From assembly GCA_021783095.1 (NCBI GenBank), contig JAJXUG010000002.1:93286-157285 (forward strand): a DNA stretch of 64,000 bases. The letters are read 5' to 3'. Position 1 is the stretch's first letter. The number at the start of each line of letters is the position of its first letter. This document shows, one piece after another, positions 26,056-35,553 of this stretch. The translations under genes and the position numbers were made by a program. This stretch comes from Chloroflexota bacterium (GTDB lineage Bacteria; Chloroflexota; Limnocylindria; Limnocylindrales; CSP1-4). The notes beneath the pieces are model-generated. The model did not search any database, was not told the DNA's origin, and saw only the letters and a list, made by a program, of their open reading frames with translations.

Positions 26056-27966
26056 TCAGAGGCCGGCCCGGCTGCGCGCCTGCTGCGTGAAGCACTCGAT
26101 GACGTCACCCTCGGCGAGGTCGTTGAACCCTGCGAGGCTGATGCCGCACTCGAAGTTCTGGGCCACCTCGCGAACGTCGTCCTTGAAGCGCCGCAGCCCC
26201 TCGATCTTGTCGGTGACGATCACCTTGCCGCCGCGCCACACGCGGGCGGAGCCGCTGCGGACGATGCGGCCGTCGGTGACGTAGCAGCCCGCGATGACGG
26301 CCGTCTTGCCCACCTTGAACAACTGGCGGACCTCGGCCCGGCCCTCCACGACCTCCACGATCTCCGGCTCGAGCATGCCCTTGAGTGCGGCGTCGATGTC
26401 GTCCGTGAGCTTGTAGATGATGTCGTAGCGCCGGATGTCCACGCCCTCGGCCTCGGCGGCGCGACGGGCGGTCTCGGTGATGCCGGTGTTGAACCCGACG
26501 ACGATCGCGTTGCTCGCGGTCGCGAGCATGATGTCGTTGTCGGTGATCTCGCCGGCGGCCTCGAGGAGGACGTTGATCTTGGTCTCCTCGGAGGACAGCT
26601 GCGCGAGCGCGTGGTCGATGGCGCCGAGCGAGCCCGACACGTCGGCCTTGAGGATGATCCGCAGCTCCTTGGCCTGGCCGGCCTGGATCTGGCGGTAGAG
26701 GTCCTCGAGCGTCGCCCTTCCGGACCCGGCCCCGGCCTGCGCAGCCGCGGCGTTCTTGCGCTGTTCCACCTGGGCGCGGGCGATCATCACGTCGGGCACG
26801 ACGCGCAGGATGTCGCCGGCCTCGGGGACGTCCGACAGGCCGAGCACCACGGCGGCGGACGCGGGGCCCGCCTTCGGGATGCGCTTGCCGGCCGAGTTCT
26901 CGAGCGCCTTGATCTTGCCGAAGGTGTTGCCCGCGACCACGGCATCGCCGACCCGCAGCGTGCCCGTCTGGACGATGAGGGTCGCCACCGGACCGCGGCC
27001 TTTGTCGAGCCGGGCCTCGATGACCGTGCCCACCGCCTCGCGCTTGGGGTTGGCCTTGAGCTCGAGCAGGTCGGCCACGAGCAGGATGATCTCGAGCAGC
27101 TCCTCGAGGCCCACGCGCGTCTTGGCCGACACCGGGACGAGCGGCGTGTCGCCGCCGTAGTCCTCGACGACCACGCCGGCCTCGGCCAGCTCGGTCTTCA
27201 CCCGGTCCGGATTCGCGTCCGGCTTGTCGATCTTGTTCATCGCGATGACGAGCGGGACCTTCGCCGCCTTCGCGTGGCTGATGGCCTCGAGCGTCTGGGG
27301 CATGACGCCGTCGTCCGCCGCCACCACGATGACCGCGATGTCGGTCACCCTCGCGCCACGGGCGCGCATGGCGGTGAACGCCTCGTGACCCGGGGTGTCG
27401 AGGAAGACGACCCGCTTGCCGTCCTTGGTGGTGATCTCGGAGGCGCCGATGTGCTGGGTGATGCCGCCACGCTCCCCGGCCGCCACCGTGGTGGAGCGGA
27501 TGGCGTCGAGGAGGCTCGTCTTGCCGTGGTCGACGTGGCCCATGACGGTCACGATGGGGGCTCGCGGCACGAGGTCCTTCTCGTCCTCGCCGCTCTCGTC
27601 CCAGAGCTGCTCCTTCGCGGCCTCGGCCGGGACCCCCTCGCCCTCCTCGTCCTCGGAGGCGGAGGCGTCCTGCGGCTCGGCGACCGCGAACCCCAGCTCC
27701 TCGGCGACGAGCGACGCGGTGTCGCGGTCGATCAACTGGTTGATGGTCGCGAAGATGCCGCTCTTGATGAGCTCGCGGATGATGTCCGCGGGGCTCACGA
27801 CGAGCAGCTCGGCGAGCTCCTTGACGGTGATCGTCGCCGGCAGCTCGATCGCGCCGCGCTCGCTCGCGTCGACCGTGGCGACGCCGCCCGCGACAGAAGC
27901 GCCGGTGCGACGCGGGGGCTTGCGAGGGCCGCGACGGCCGCGCGTGCCGCTCCTACTCCTGGCCAT
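26056..27966 (-). CDS. infB: Translation initiation factor IF-2
   Basis: A 636-residue GTPase that places initiator tRNA on the 30S subunit. A short basic N-terminus (1-40) replaces the long disordered domain of E. coli. IF2_N follows ([19 protein letters not shown]), then the G domain with [22 protein letters not shown] and [10 protein letters not shown], and the C-terminal domains with [22 protein letters not shown] 27966 has AAGGAGGAG 6 nt upstream. It overlaps ylxR by 14 nt. Confidence 0.97.
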   Translation of the reverse strand: MARSRSGTRGRRGPRKPPRRTGASVAGGVATVDASERGAIELPATITVKELAELLVVSPADIIRELIKSGIFATINQLIDRDTASLVAEELGFAVAEPQDASASEDEEGEGVPAEAAKEQLWDESGEDEKDLVPRAPIVTVMGHVDHGKTSLLDAIRSTTVAAGERGGITQHIGASEITTKDGKRVVFLDTPGHEAFTAMRARGARVTDIAVIVVAADDGVMPQTLEAISHAKAAKVPLVIAMNKIDKPDANPDRVKTELAEAGVVVEDYGGDTPLVPVSAKTRVGLEELLEIILLVADLLELKANPKREAVGTVIEARLDKGRGPVATLIVQTGTLRVGDAVVAGNTFGKIKALENSAGKRIPKAGPASAAVVLGLSDVPEAGDILRVVPDVMIARAQVEQRKNAAAAQAGAGSGRATLEDLYRQIQAGQAKELRIILKADVSGSLGAIDHALAQLSSEETKINVLLEAAGEITDNDIMLATASNAIVVGFNTGITETARRAAEAEGVDIRRYDIIYKLTDDIDAALKGMLEPEIVEVVEGRAEVRQLFKVGKTAVIAGCYVTDGRIVRSGSARVWRGGKVIVTDKIEGLRRFKDDVREVAQNFECGISLAGFNDLAEGDVIECFTQQARSRAGL

Positions 27967-28333
27967 GGGCTCCTCCTTCAGAAATCGTGTCGTGCAGGGT
28001 GTCGGGCTGCGAGCCGTCGGCCCGCGGGGTTTCGTTGACAGTTGCGGCGAGGCCATCGGGGCCCGCAGCGATCAGTTGGTCGACGTCCGCCGGGATGGTC
28101 GTCCCGAGCGCGTGGGCGAGGGCTCGGCGGCGGCCCGCCAGGCTGAAGCAGGCGGCGTCCCGGCAGAGGTAGGCGCCCCGGCCGGGCTGGCGGCCCGACT
28201 CGTCGAGGGCCACGGAACCGTCCGGCCGGCGGACGACGCGAATGAGTTCGCGCTTGGGGCGCGGGGTGCGGCAGGCAACGCAGCTCCGCGTGGGGAGCTT
28301 GCGCTGCTGGGAGGGCCGGGATCCACCGGCCAC
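27953..28333 (-). CDS. ylxR: YlxR (DUF448) RNA-binding protein
   Basis: A 126-residue protein with the YlxR core: [38 protein letters not shown] and [10 protein letters not shown]. The four cysteines (CVAC, CRDAAC) are conserved. YlxR lies between nusA and infB in most Gram-positive bacteria and acts as a nucleoid/RNA-associated regulator, reported to modulate RNase P in Bacillus. GTG start 8 nt after the nusA stop; the tail overlaps infB. No L7Ae-like ylxQ gene follows. Confidence 0.93.
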   Translation of the reverse strand: MAGGSRPSQQRKLPTRSCVACRTPRPKRELIRVVRRPDGSVALDESGRQPGRGAYLCRDAACFSLAGRRRALAHALGTTIPADVDQLIAAGPDGLAATVNETPRADGSQPDTLHDTISEGGAHGQE

Positions 28334-28341
28334 TGCCGCGC

Positions 28342-29628
28342 CTACGACGACACCTCCCCGGAGGCCTTCCTGCGGGACTTCGGGGCGGGCTTGGCGGGGC
28401 GCTCGGCCGCGGGCTCCTCGACGGTCGCGGGTTCGCCGGCCGGCGCCGGTGCCTCCTCCGGCTGTTCGACGGGCGCGGGCGCCTCGATCGGAGCCGGGAC
28501 CTCCGCGGGCGGCGCTTCGTCGGGGATCTCATCGGGCCCGGCTTCGGCCTGGACCGGCGCCTCGGCCGCGGCTTTCGCCACCCGGGCCGCTTCGGCGGCG
28601 GCCACGTCGCTCCGGATGTCGATGCGCCAGCCGGTGAGCCGCGCCGCGAGCCGGGCGTTCTGCCCCTCGCGGCCGATCGCGAGCGAGAGCATCCGCTCCG
28701 GGACGGTCACGCTCGCGACGCGGTGCTCCTCGTCGGTCGTCACGCTGATCACCTGGGCGGGCGACAGCGCGTTCGCCACGAAGACGCTCGCGTCCTCGCT
28801 CCACGGGACCACGTCGATCTTCTCGCCGGCGAGCTCCGCGACCACGGCCTGGACCCGCGCGCCGCGCTGGCCCACCGTGGCGCCGACCGGGTCCAGCCCG
28901 TCCTGCCGCGACGCCACCGCGACCTTGCTGCGGCTGCCCGCTTCACGGGCGATCTGCTTGATCTCGACCGTCCCGTTGTGGATCTCCGGCACCTCGAGCT
29001 CGAACAGGCGGCGCAGGAAGCCCTTGTGGGTCCGCGAGACCATGATCTGCGGCCCGCGGGCGGAGCGCTTGACCTCGAGCACGAACGCCTTGACCGGCTG
29101 GCCGATGCGGTAGTGCTCGAGCGGGCTCTGCTCGCTCGTGGCGAGGATGGCCTCGACGCCCTTGCCCACGTCGAGCACGATCGCGCGCGGCTCGACGCGG
29201 CTGACGGAGCCCGTGATGAGCTCGCCCTCGCGGCTCGCGAACTGGTCGAAGACCTGGTCGCGCTCGACCTCGCGGATGCGCTGGAGGATGATCTGCTTGG
29301 CGGTCTGGGCGCCGATGCGGCCGAAGTGCTCCCCATCGAGCTGCTCGGTCAGCACCACCTCCCCGGCGCGGGCGTCGGGCTTGGTCTTGCGCGCCTCCTC
29401 GACGCTGATCTCGAGGTCGGGGTTCTCGACGTCGTCAACAACGTGTCGACCGCGGAACACGTCGATCCGGCCGCTCTCCGCCTCGACGCGGACGAAGATG
29501 TCCTCCTCGCCGGCGACGCGACGGTAGGCCTGCTGGATGCCGTCCTCGAGCGCATGCACGAGCGCGTCCCGGGACACCTGCTTCTCGGCGTTGAGCTGGA
29601 GGAGCGCACCGACGAAGTCGCGACTCAC
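28342..29628 (-). CDS. nusA: Transcription termination/antitermination factor NusA
   Basis: A 428-residue protein. The N-terminal polymerase-binding domain (1-125), S1 (about 130-200, [16 protein letters not shown]) and two KH domains (about 200-345, with [19 protein letters not shown] and [18 protein letters not shown]) are in the normal order. The last 75 residues are Ala/Pro/Glu-rich. GTG 29628 with AGGAGG upstream gives the conserved N-terminus. It is the first gene of the operon; rimP, which normally precedes nusA, is absent here. Confidence 0.96.
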   Translation of the reverse strand: MSRDFVGALLQLNAEKQVSRDALVHALEDGIQQAYRRVAGEEDIFVRVEAESGRIDVFRGRHVVDDVENPDLEISVEEARKTKPDARAGEVVLTEQLDGEHFGRIGAQTAKQIILQRIREVERDQVFDQFASREGELITGSVSRVEPRAIVLDVGKGVEAILATSEQSPLEHYRIGQPVKAFVLEVKRSARGPQIMVSRTHKGFLRRLFELEVPEIHNGTVEIKQIAREAGSRSKVAVASRQDGLDPVGATVGQRGARVQAVVAELAGEKIDVVPWSEDASVFVANALSPAQVISVTTDEEHRVASVTVPERMLSLAIGREGQNARLAARLTGWRIDIRSDVAAAEAARVAKAAAEAPVQAEAGPDEIPDEAPPAEVPAPIEAPAPVEQPEEAPAPAGEPATVEEPAAERPAKPAPKSRRKASGEVSS

Positions 29629-29682
29629 TTGGCGCCTCCTCAAGAATGCTAGATGGCGGCGGGACCTCCTCGACACAAAGAA

Positions 29683-29703
29683 ACGTGGGTTGGTCACCCA
29701 CGT
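29683..29703 (-). promoter_or_regulatory. Attenuator hairpin in the nusA leader
   Basis: On the minus strand ACGTGGGT-GACCA-ACCCACGT is followed at once by TTCTTTGTG. The stem plus T-rich tract has the form of an intrinsic terminator placed between the promoter (29732-29760) and the nusA start. Such a leader terminator would let NusA tune its own operon. Confidence 0.6.
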
Positions 29704-29731
29704 CTGGAGGCGGCCCGCAATGTTGGGCGGA

Positions 29732-29760
29732 AGTATACACCCGGGGGCGTGGACTGCCAT
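29732..29760 (-). promoter_or_regulatory. nusA operon promoter
   Basis: On the minus strand: -35 ATGGCA (29760-29755), a 17-nt spacer ending GGTG, and -10 TATACT (29737-29732). The predicted start near 29725 leaves a leader of about 97 nt that contains the attenuator hairpin. Confidence 0.6.
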
Positions 29761-29984
29761 CGAGGCGAGCCTGACCGCGGTCCGTGCCGATGGCCGGTCC
29801 GTATGGGGAAGATCCTTGATTCGCGCCCCTCGCGAGGCCCCAATTGTAGCGCGCATGGTGCACTTCTCGGGACCGGGGGCATCCTGCCCTGCGGGCCGCT
29901 GTCGGCACCGCTCAGATGACTCGGCGACGACGCCGACGTCTGGTTCGCGCTCCCGGCGACCAGGTCGGGTGAACGTGCGGCACC

Positions 29985-30265
29985 ATGCTCGGCAAGGCCG
30001 GCTGGAGAAGCGACGGCATCGGCTCTGCCCTCAGGGGCGAGAACCCGACCGTGCTGGCCCGGCCCTCGGCCTTCGCGGTCATCGGCGACGTGCAGTGGCT
30101 CCCGGGCTGCTTGCGTCCTGTGCTGTCCGACGATCCAGCCGCCACCCGGCTCTCGGACCTCCGGCCCGACCAGCGGACCGCGTATCTCGAGAGCATGGCG
30201 AGGCTGGCGGCGGCAGTCGAGGACGCCTGCGCTGCCGCAGACCCGGCCTTGGCGCGGCCCCGTGT
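29985..30265 (+). pseudogene. Truncated HIT-family (Ap4A-hydrolase-like) gene
   Basis: The frame from ATG 29985 reads a clear N-terminal half of an actinobacterial-type HIT protein: IGSALRGENPTVLARP, FAVIGDVQWLPG, LSDDPAATRLSDLRPDQRT, then MARLAAAVEDACAAADPAL. In intact relatives this is followed by FRRVNYEILGNTD and a HxHxHxx-like catalytic motif. Here similarity stops after about residue 93, and no histidine motif appears in any frame before the histidine kinase gene begins. The 3' half has been lost, probably by deletion. The relationship rests on remembered family sequences. Confidence 0.6.
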
Positions 30266-30349
30266 CGACTCGTCGCCACTGACTGCGCCGCCACTTGGAG
30301 TATCGTGCGGCGCCCGGGGCCCCTCGGGTCATGGAATGGACGGGTCGAC

Positions 30350-32227
30350 GTGCGCCCCACGATCGCCAGACGAATCGCTCGGACCGGCCTGCAGCGGCGG
30401 ATCATGCTCTACGTCGTCGTGGGGCTCGCGCTCATGTTCGGCGCGCTCCTGATCCTCGACCTGAGCGCGATCTCGCGCGCGACGGACCTCGTGTACCAGG
30501 AGCGGCTCACGACCGCATACACGACCGCCGGCATCCTGGACCGCGACTTCGCCCGGCTCGCCGCAGACGCGCTCGAGACCGCCCAGGAGAACACCGTCAC
30601 GGCCAGTCCCGCGGCCCCCGGCGCCGCTGCGGACCTCCTCGCCCACCTCGACCGGCCGGACCCCCAGGACTTCTTCAGCGTCAGCGGCGTGGAGATCCTC
30701 GATCCTGGCGGCGCGCTCGTCGACCAGGCGGGCCTGCCGCGGCTCGACGCGTCGTCCAGCGCCACGGCGCTCACCCGGCTCGGGATGCAGGCCAAGAGCC
30801 TCCGAGGACCATATGCCGTCGCCGAGGCGGTCGGCCCCATCCCGGGATCCATCCCGTTCGCCTCGATCGCGGTGCGCCTGGGCGCGGCCGACGACCTGGT
30901 CGCCCCTGTCGCCATCATGACCACCGTGTCGAACAACGCCAAGACCGACTTCGTGCCCGCGTGGTACGGAAGCCCGAACGCCGGCGCTGGCGGCGGGGTG
31001 GCAGGCGCGGCCGGCTACCACCTCGAGGTCGTCGACCCCGCGGGCATCGCCATCCTGGGCATGGGCTCGGACGAGCAGCCGGGCCAGCCCAGCAAGCACT
31101 TCCCGGTCATCCAGCCGCTGATGGCCAGCGGCGGCGCGGCGGCGCGGCTTCACGAGCCCGGCCCGAACGACACGTTCGCCGCCCATGTGATGGCCGTCGT
31201 CCCAGTCGCCGGCACGCCGTTCTACCTCGTGCTCGAGCAGCCGGTGGACGTCGCGCTCGCGCTCCCGATCCAGCTGCGCAACGAGCTGCTGATCGCCACG
31301 GGCGTCGGGTTCCTGGCAGTCCTGGCGGTCGCCTGGGTCACGACGCGCCGAGTGGTCCGGCCGACCCAGCAGCTGACCCTCGCGGCCGAGCGGATGGCCG
31401 GCGGCGATCTGGCGAGCCCCATCGAGGTCGCCGCTCAGGACGAGATCGGACGGCTCGCCGAGAGCCTCGAGGCCATGCGCCAGCGGCTCCGTGCAGCGAC
31501 CGAGCAGGCGGAGCGGACGAATCGCGAGCTCGAGCTGCGGGTCGCCGAGCGCACGAGTCGCCTCGGCCAGCTCCTGCACCAGACGATCACCGCGCAGGAG
31601 GAGGAGCGGCGGCGCCTCGCCCGCGAGCTCCACGACGAGACCGCGCAGACCCTGGCGGCGCTCGCCATTTCGCTCGACCGGGCACGCGACGCCCTCGCCG
31701 GCGCACCGCCCCAGACGCTCGAGCGGGTCAACGAGGCGCGCGCGATCGCCGCCCGCCTGCTCGCGGAGACGCGCCGCCTGATCGTGGGGCTGCGCCCGGC
31801 GGTGCTCGACGACATGGGCCTGCTGCCCGCGATCCGCTGGTACGCGGAGAGCACGCTCGCCGAGGCCGGGGTTGAGGTGGTCATCGAGGCAGACGCGCCC
31901 GCGTCCCGTCTGCCGGACCACATGGAGACCGCGCTGTTCCGGATCGCCCAGGAGGCGATGACCAATGTGGCGAAGCATGCGCGAGCCCACCATGCGACGA
32001 TCGCCCTGCGCGTCGACGACGCGACGGCAACCGTGAGCGTCAGCGACGACGGGCGCGGATTCGAGGTCGCAGACGCGCTGGGCCGCGGAGGAGCAGACGA
32101 GGCGAGCGTGGGGCTGGTGGGCATCCAGGAGCGGGTCAGGCTCCTCAACGGCCGGCTCGAGATCACCTCGACCCCGGGCCACGGAACGACGATCTGCGTC
32201 ATCGCGCCGATCGAGGAGGCCGCCTGA
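30350..32227 (+). CDS. Sensor histidine kinase (NarL-type two-component system)
   Basis: A 625-residue membrane kinase. TM1 is at about 17-40, an extracytoplasmic sensor domain of 270 residues follows, TM2 is at about 313-333, a HAMP at 334-385, a short coiled coil, then HisKA_3 with the phospho-acceptor in ARELHDETAQTLA (His near 428) and an HATPase_c with DDGRGFEV, VGLVGIQERV and GHGTTICV. The start is taken as GTG 30350 because it gives a short positively charged N-terminus before TM1; GGACGGG upstream is a moderate ribosome-binding site. It abuts the response regulator with no gap. The stimulus is unknown. Confidence 0.9.
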   Translation: MRPTIARRIARTGLQRRIMLYVVVGLALMFGALLILDLSAISRATDLVYQERLTTAYTTAGILDRDFARLAADALETAQENTVTASPAAPGAAADLLAHLDRPDPQDFFSVSGVEILDPGGALVDQAGLPRLDASSSATALTRLGMQAKSLRGPYAVAEAVGPIPGSIPFASIAVRLGAADDLVAPVAIMTTVSNNAKTDFVPAWYGSPNAGAGGGVAGAAGYHLEVVDPAGIAILGMGSDEQPGQPSKHFPVIQPLMASGGAAARLHEPGPNDTFAAHVMAVVPVAGTPFYLVLEQPVDVALALPIQLRNELLIATGVGFLAVLAVAWVTTRRVVRPTQQLTLAAERMAGGDLASPIEVAAQDEIGRLAESLEAMRQRLRAATEQAERTNRELELRVAERTSRLGQLLHQTITAQEEERRRLARELHDETAQTLAALAISLDRARDALAGAPPQTLERVNEARAIAARLLAETRRLIVGLRPAVLDDMGLLPAIRWYAESTLAEAGVEVVIEADAPASRLPDHMETALFRIAQEAMTNVAKHARAHHATIALRVDDATATVSVSDDGRGFEVADALGRGGADEASVGLVGIQERVRLLNGRLEITSTPGHGTTICVIAPIEEAA

Positions 32228-32881
32228 ATGGCGCGCATGCGCGTGGTGGTCGTCGACGACCACACCCTGATCCGCCAGGGGATCGTCGGGCTGCTCGAGA
32301 GCCAGCCTGACATCGAGGTGGTCGGCCAGGCGGGCAACGGCCAGGACGGGATCGCGCTCGCGGCCGAGCTCAATCCCGACGTCGTCCTGATGGACGTCAG
32401 CATGCCGGGCATCAGCGGCCTCGCCGCGGCCAAGGAGATCAAGGGCCGCCGCCCCGACGTGGCCGTGCTGTTCCTGACGATCCACGACCGCGAGGACTAC
32501 CTGTACCAGGCCCTGCGGGCCGGGGCGTCGGGCTATGTGCTCAAGGGCGCCGACGTCAACGACCTCCTGGCGGCCCTGCGGAGCGCCCACCGCGGCGAGG
32601 TCTACCTCTCGCCGGCCGTCGCCAAGGCGCTCGTGGGCGACTACCTGCGTCGCTCGCGCGATGCCGACCCCGACGCCTCGTCTGACGGGCTCACGGAGCG
32701 GGAGCGGGAGATCCTCCTCCTGATCGCGCAGGGGCGGACCACAGCGGAGATCGCCGCAGAGCTCGTGCTCAGTCCGCACACCGTCCAGTCGCACCGCGAC
32801 CACATCATGACCAAGCTCGACCTCCACTCGAAGGCGGCCCTCATGAAGTACGCGATCACGAAGGGGCTCATCGAGCTGTAG
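32228..32881 (+). CDS. NarL/FixJ-family response regulator
   Basis: A 217-residue protein. Receiver domain at 4-120 with acidic pocket D10-D11, phospho-acceptor D56 in VVLMDVSMPG, Thr in FLTIHDRED and Lys in YVLKGA. The LuxR-type HTH is at about 150-212 (LTEREREILLLIAQGRTTAEIA, TVQSHRDHIMTKLDLHSKA in part). ATG directly follows the kinase stop (TGA-ATG), so the pair is translationally coupled. Targets may include the cupredoxin-like lipoprotein just downstream. Confidence 0.96.
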   Translation: MARMRVVVVDDHTLIRQGIVGLLESQPDIEVVGQAGNGQDGIALAAELNPDVVLMDVSMPGISGLAAAKEIKGRRPDVAVLFLTIHDREDYLYQALRAGASGYVLKGADVNDLLAALRSAHRGEVYLSPAVAKALVGDYLRRSRDADPDASSDGLTEREREILLLIAQGRTTAEIAAELVLSPHTVQSHRDHIMTKLDLHSKAALMKYAITKGLIEL

Positions 32882-33122
32882 GGCGGCCGAGCCGTGCCGG
32901 TGGACCCCCCTCGGGCGGGCCGATCGGCACCCCGGTGATCCCCTGCACACCCCATGCAGGATGGGTTGCCCGCCCTACACGAGAACCGGGCGGCGAGCCG
33001 ATGGTGCGGGGCTCGGGATGGTCCGATGCTGGTGCCATGCCAATCCAGATGCCCGTGAGCGTCCCCGTCCGCGGGTCCAGCCCTGCCGCCTGCTCGGCGG
33101 CCACCGCCCCGGAGTGACCCCC

Positions 33123-33857
33123 GTGACCCGCTTCACGTCCCGCCCAACCGCCATCGCGCTGCTGCTCGGGGCGGCCGCGTTCTCGCTCGCCGGCTGCGCC
33201 TCGACCGATGCGCCGTCGTGGTCCTTCCCGCCCGCCGTCCCGGCCACACCGGCACCGGCCGCGCAGGCGCAGGCGGGCGGGATCATGACCGCCCAGGCAG
33301 CCGCCGTCCATCCTGCCTCGCTCACGCGGGACGCCTCCGGGACCACGGCGTCGACCTCGACGGCTGCGACGTCCGCCACGCGCCTCGACCTCACGATCGT
33401 GACCGGCGACATGATCGGCAAGACCGAGTTCCCGGCGTACGTGCCCTCGGACTTCACCCTCCCCGCCCACAGCACGGTCGTCGTCACGATCACCAACTTC
33501 GACGACGCGACCCCGCTGCCCAAGGGCTCCGAGGTGTACGCGAACGCTGCGGGCGTCGTCGGGGGCACCTTCACCGTGACGCCCATCGACCCGAAGGATC
33601 CCAACGGATCGGCCGGCCCCACCCAGACCCTCGCCTCGCTCAACCCGGCCAAGGTCTCGCACACCTTCACGGTCCCGGGCCTGGGCATCAACGTCCCGAT
33701 CGCGGCCCACGCACGGGTCTCGTTCACCATCACCACCGGCGACGCGGGCACCTTCAGCTGGCGGTGCATGGACCCGTGCGGCGCGGGACCCAGCGGCTGG
33801 GGCACGGCGATGGCAGCCAAGAGCGGCTACATGGAGGGCACGCTGACCGTCGCCTGA
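33123..33857 (+). CDS. Cupredoxin-like lipoprotein
   Basis: A 244-residue exported lipoprotein: signal peptide 1-24 ending SLAG-C25, an Ala/Pro/Ser linker to about 85, then a beta-sandwich domain. Its C-terminal motif is SWRCMDPCGAGPSGWGTAM, with C-x3-C and a downstream Met, similar in spacing to copper-binding loops of cupredoxins and cytochrome oxidase subunit II, but the usual His between Cys and Met is missing. The N-terminal part of the domain has LPAHSTVVVTITNFD, the typical first strand with a possible His ligand. GTG 33123 gives the signal peptide. Copper binding is inference. Confidence 0.75.
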   Translation: MTRFTSRPTAIALLLGAAAFSLAGCASTDAPSWSFPPAVPATPAPAAQAQAGGIMTAQAAAVHPASLTRDASGTTASTSTAATSATRLDLTIVTGDMIGKTEFPAYVPSDFTLPAHSTVVVTITNFDDATPLPKGSEVYANAAGVVGGTFTVTPIDPKDPNGSAGPTQTLASLNPAKVSHTFTVPGLGINVPIAAHARVSFTITTGDAGTFSWRCMDPCGAGPSGWGTAMAAKSGYMEGTLTVA

Positions 33858-33918
33858 TCAGCTTCGCCCCTCGCTTCGGCGGACGGCCACGCTTTCGGGC
33901 GGCGCCGCTTCGCGCGCC

Positions 33919-34227
33919 CTACCGGCCCAGCGCAGCCTCGATCCACGCGCGCGGGGGCACCCCGCGCAGGCCGTCCGGCGTGCGGTACAGGCGGCACCGG
34001 GGCGTGTAGTCGCCGGTGTCCCGGAAGTCGGGGTCGATGTCGCGGCCGTCCACGCGGATCGTCGGCGAGCCGGGGAAGTGGTGCTCTTGGGCGACCACCG
34101 GATCCGAGGCGTCGATCGACTCGACGGGCGTGCCCGGCGCCAGCTGGGCGATCACGTCGTCCAGCAGCGCTCGGGCGGGCACGTAGCCAGGGCAGCCCTC
34201 GAACCAGAGGAACTCGATGCGCGTCAT
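33919..34227 (-). CDS. Small thioredoxin-fold protein
   Basis: A 102-residue protein beginning IEFLWFEGCPGY, a thioredoxin-like first strand with a single active-site-type cysteine. It continues through HFPGSPTIRVDGRDIDP to YTPRCRLYRTPDGLRGVPP. This is the small 'thioredoxin family/DF family (seleno)protein' group, in which some members carry Sec or a second Cys where this one has Gly-Tyr. It lies upstream of msrA's 3' end on the same strand and near the dsbA-ccdA operon, so a thiol or metal-stress role is likely. Exact activity unknown. Confidence 0.75.
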   Translation of the reverse strand: MTRIEFLWFEGCPGYVPARALLDDVIAQLAPGTPVESIDASDPVVAQEHHFPGSPTIRVDGRDIDPDFRDTGDYTPRCRLYRTPDGLRGVPPRAWIEAALGR

Positions 34228-34408
34228 GCCCGGATCATCTCACCGCCGGGCCGAATCTGACCTGCGCCGGCGCCCGTCCCCCGGCGCGCCCACTCTTGGC
34301 ATCCGATGCCATGGTTTCCGAGCCATGCCGTCGGACACCCTGCGGGGCCGAGGACCTCCGGACGGCCCCAGGCGCCATCGGTGCAGCCCTGACCCCGTCA
34401 GCGGACCC

Positions 34409-35071
34409 CTAGCCCGCCGACGCCTCCACGCCGAGCCCAATCGGGCACGCCACGCCGGTCGCCGTGTGGCAGTCATAGCCATTCGGGTTCTTCGCGAGGT
34501 ATTGCTGGTGCTCAGCCTCGGCGAAGTAGAACGGGGACGCCTCGGAGATCTCGGTCGTGATCGGCCCGTAGCCGGCCTTCGAGAGCTCGCGCTGGTAGAG
34601 GTCGCGCGAGGCGATGGCCGCGGCCAGCTGCGCGGGCCCGTGCGCGAACACCGCTGAGCGGTACTGCGTGCCGAGGTCGTTGCCCTGGCGGTAGCCCTGC
34701 GTGGGGTCGTGGGACTCCCAGAACACGCGCAGCAGCCGCTCGTGGGTCACGGCCGCCGGGTCGAACACCACGCGCACCGTCTCGGTGTGGCCGGTGCGCC
34801 CGGTGCAGGACTCGCGGTAGGTGGGGTTGGGCGTTGAGCCGCCCTCGAACCCGACCGCAGTCACCCACACGCCGTGGATCGGCCAGAACTTCTTCTCCGC
34901 GCCCCAGTAGCAACCCATCGCGAAGTCGGCGACCTCGAGGCCATCGGGGTAGGGGCCGGCGAGCGGGTGCCCGTTGACGAAGTGGGCGCCGGGCGTGGTG
35001 ATGGGCTCGGCGCGCCCGGGCAGGACGTCAGAGGGGCGGGGCATGGACGGCTGGGCGAACGCGATGCGCAT
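34409..35071 (-). CDS. msrA: Peptide methionine-(S)-S-oxide reductase
   Basis: A 220-residue MsrA, repairing oxidised methionine. The catalytic cysteine is C54 in the GCYWG motif (family consensus GCFWG), with [21 protein letters not shown] and [21 protein letters not shown] downstream. The C-terminal [16 protein letters not shown] carries two possible resolving cysteines. ATG 35071 has GGAGG 9 nt upstream. The N-terminal 45 residues are longer than the minimal enzyme. Divergent from arsR across the operator at 35146-35174. Confidence 0.96.
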   Translation of the reverse strand: MRIAFAQPSMPRPSDVLPGRAEPITTPGAHFVNGHPLAGPYPDGLEVADFAMGCYWGAEKKFWPIHGVWVTAVGFEGGSTPNPTYRESCTGRTGHTETVRVVFDPAAVTHERLLRVFWESHDPTQGYRQGNDLGTQYRSAVFAHGPAQLAAAIASRDLYQRELSKAGYGPITTEISEASPFYFAEAEHQQYLAKNPNGYDCHTATGVACPIGLGVEASAG

Positions 35072-35145
35072 GGATGGGGACCTCCGTATGCAGCGAGTTT
35101 ACGGCCAGGTCGTGACGACACGGAGACGGCCCGGCCATTGGTCAC

Positions 35146-35174
35146 TTGACATATCTCAGTCACCGCTGAGATAT
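35146..35174 (+). promoter_or_regulatory. ArsR-type operator over the arsR promoter
   Basis: A consensus -35 TTGACA (35146-35151) runs into a perfect 9-bp inverted repeat, ATATCTCAG (35151-35159) and CTGAGATAT (35166-35174), with a 6-nt spacer. The -10 (GATATT) overlaps the right arm. An ArsR/SmtB dimer bound here would block the promoter. The repeat also lies 80 nt upstream of msrA and may control both directions. Confidence 0.75.
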
Positions 35175-35208
35175 TGCACGCCAGATCGATCCCGCCAGCG
35201 AGGCACCG

Positions 35209-35532
35209 ATGACTGTCACCTTCCCGACTCGACCCCGCCGCGACCTCGTCGCGCCCGATGTCGCCCACGCCGTCAGCCTCGCCCAGCTCCTGGGCGATCG
35301 CTCCCGGGCGACCATCCTGGCGATGCTGGCGGACGGCCCCCACTGCGTGTGCGAGTTCGCGACCGCGCTCGGCGCCCGCGAGAACAACGTGTCCAACCAC
35401 CTCGCCCGCCTCCGCGACGCCGGCCTGGTGCGTGCCACCCACCGCGCTGAGGACGGCCGGCTCGCGATCTACGAGCGCGACGAGGCGGCGGTGGCTGCCG
35501 CTCGCGCTGCCCTGTTCACCCTGCTTCGCTAG
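35209..35532 (+). CDS. ArsR/SmtB-family repressor
   Basis: A 107-residue winged-helix repressor. HTH core LLGDRSRATILAMLADGPHCVCEFATALG with the recognition helix ENNVSNHLARLRDAGLV and the wing HRAEDGRLAIYE (parts quoted). The CVCEF motif (ArsR ELCVCDL type) supplies two cysteines for soft-metal or thiol sensing. It is the first gene of an operon with a DsbA-like and a CcdA-like protein and follows a perfect operator palindrome, so it likely senses metal or thiol stress and controls exported disulphide chemistry. Confidence 0.94.
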   Translation: MTVTFPTRPRRDLVAPDVAHAVSLAQLLGDRSRATILAMLADGPHCVCEFATALGARENNVSNHLARLRDAGLVRATHRAEDGRLAIYERDEAAVAAARAALFTLLR

Positions 35533-35553
35533 AGACTCCGGAGACCCGACCCG

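Larger units (their letters stand above)
29629..30349. other. 721-bp region: nusA leader plus a broken HIT-family gene
   Basis: It contains the nusA promoter and leader hairpin on the minus strand (29683-29760) and a plus-strand remnant of a HIT-family protein (29985-30265). Between about 29761 and 29984 I see nothing further. No rimP gene is present despite its usual place before nusA. Confidence 0.55.

Noticed and set aside
28342-29856. NusA start at 29856 giving 504 residues
   Set aside because: The extra 76 residues cross the leader terminator and promoter and are unlike NusA. GTG 29628 has a good ribosome-binding site.
29694-30332. Minus-strand open frame of 212 codons upstream of nusA
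   Set aside because: It is antisense to the HIT-like remnant, runs through the nusA promoter and has no recognisable motif.
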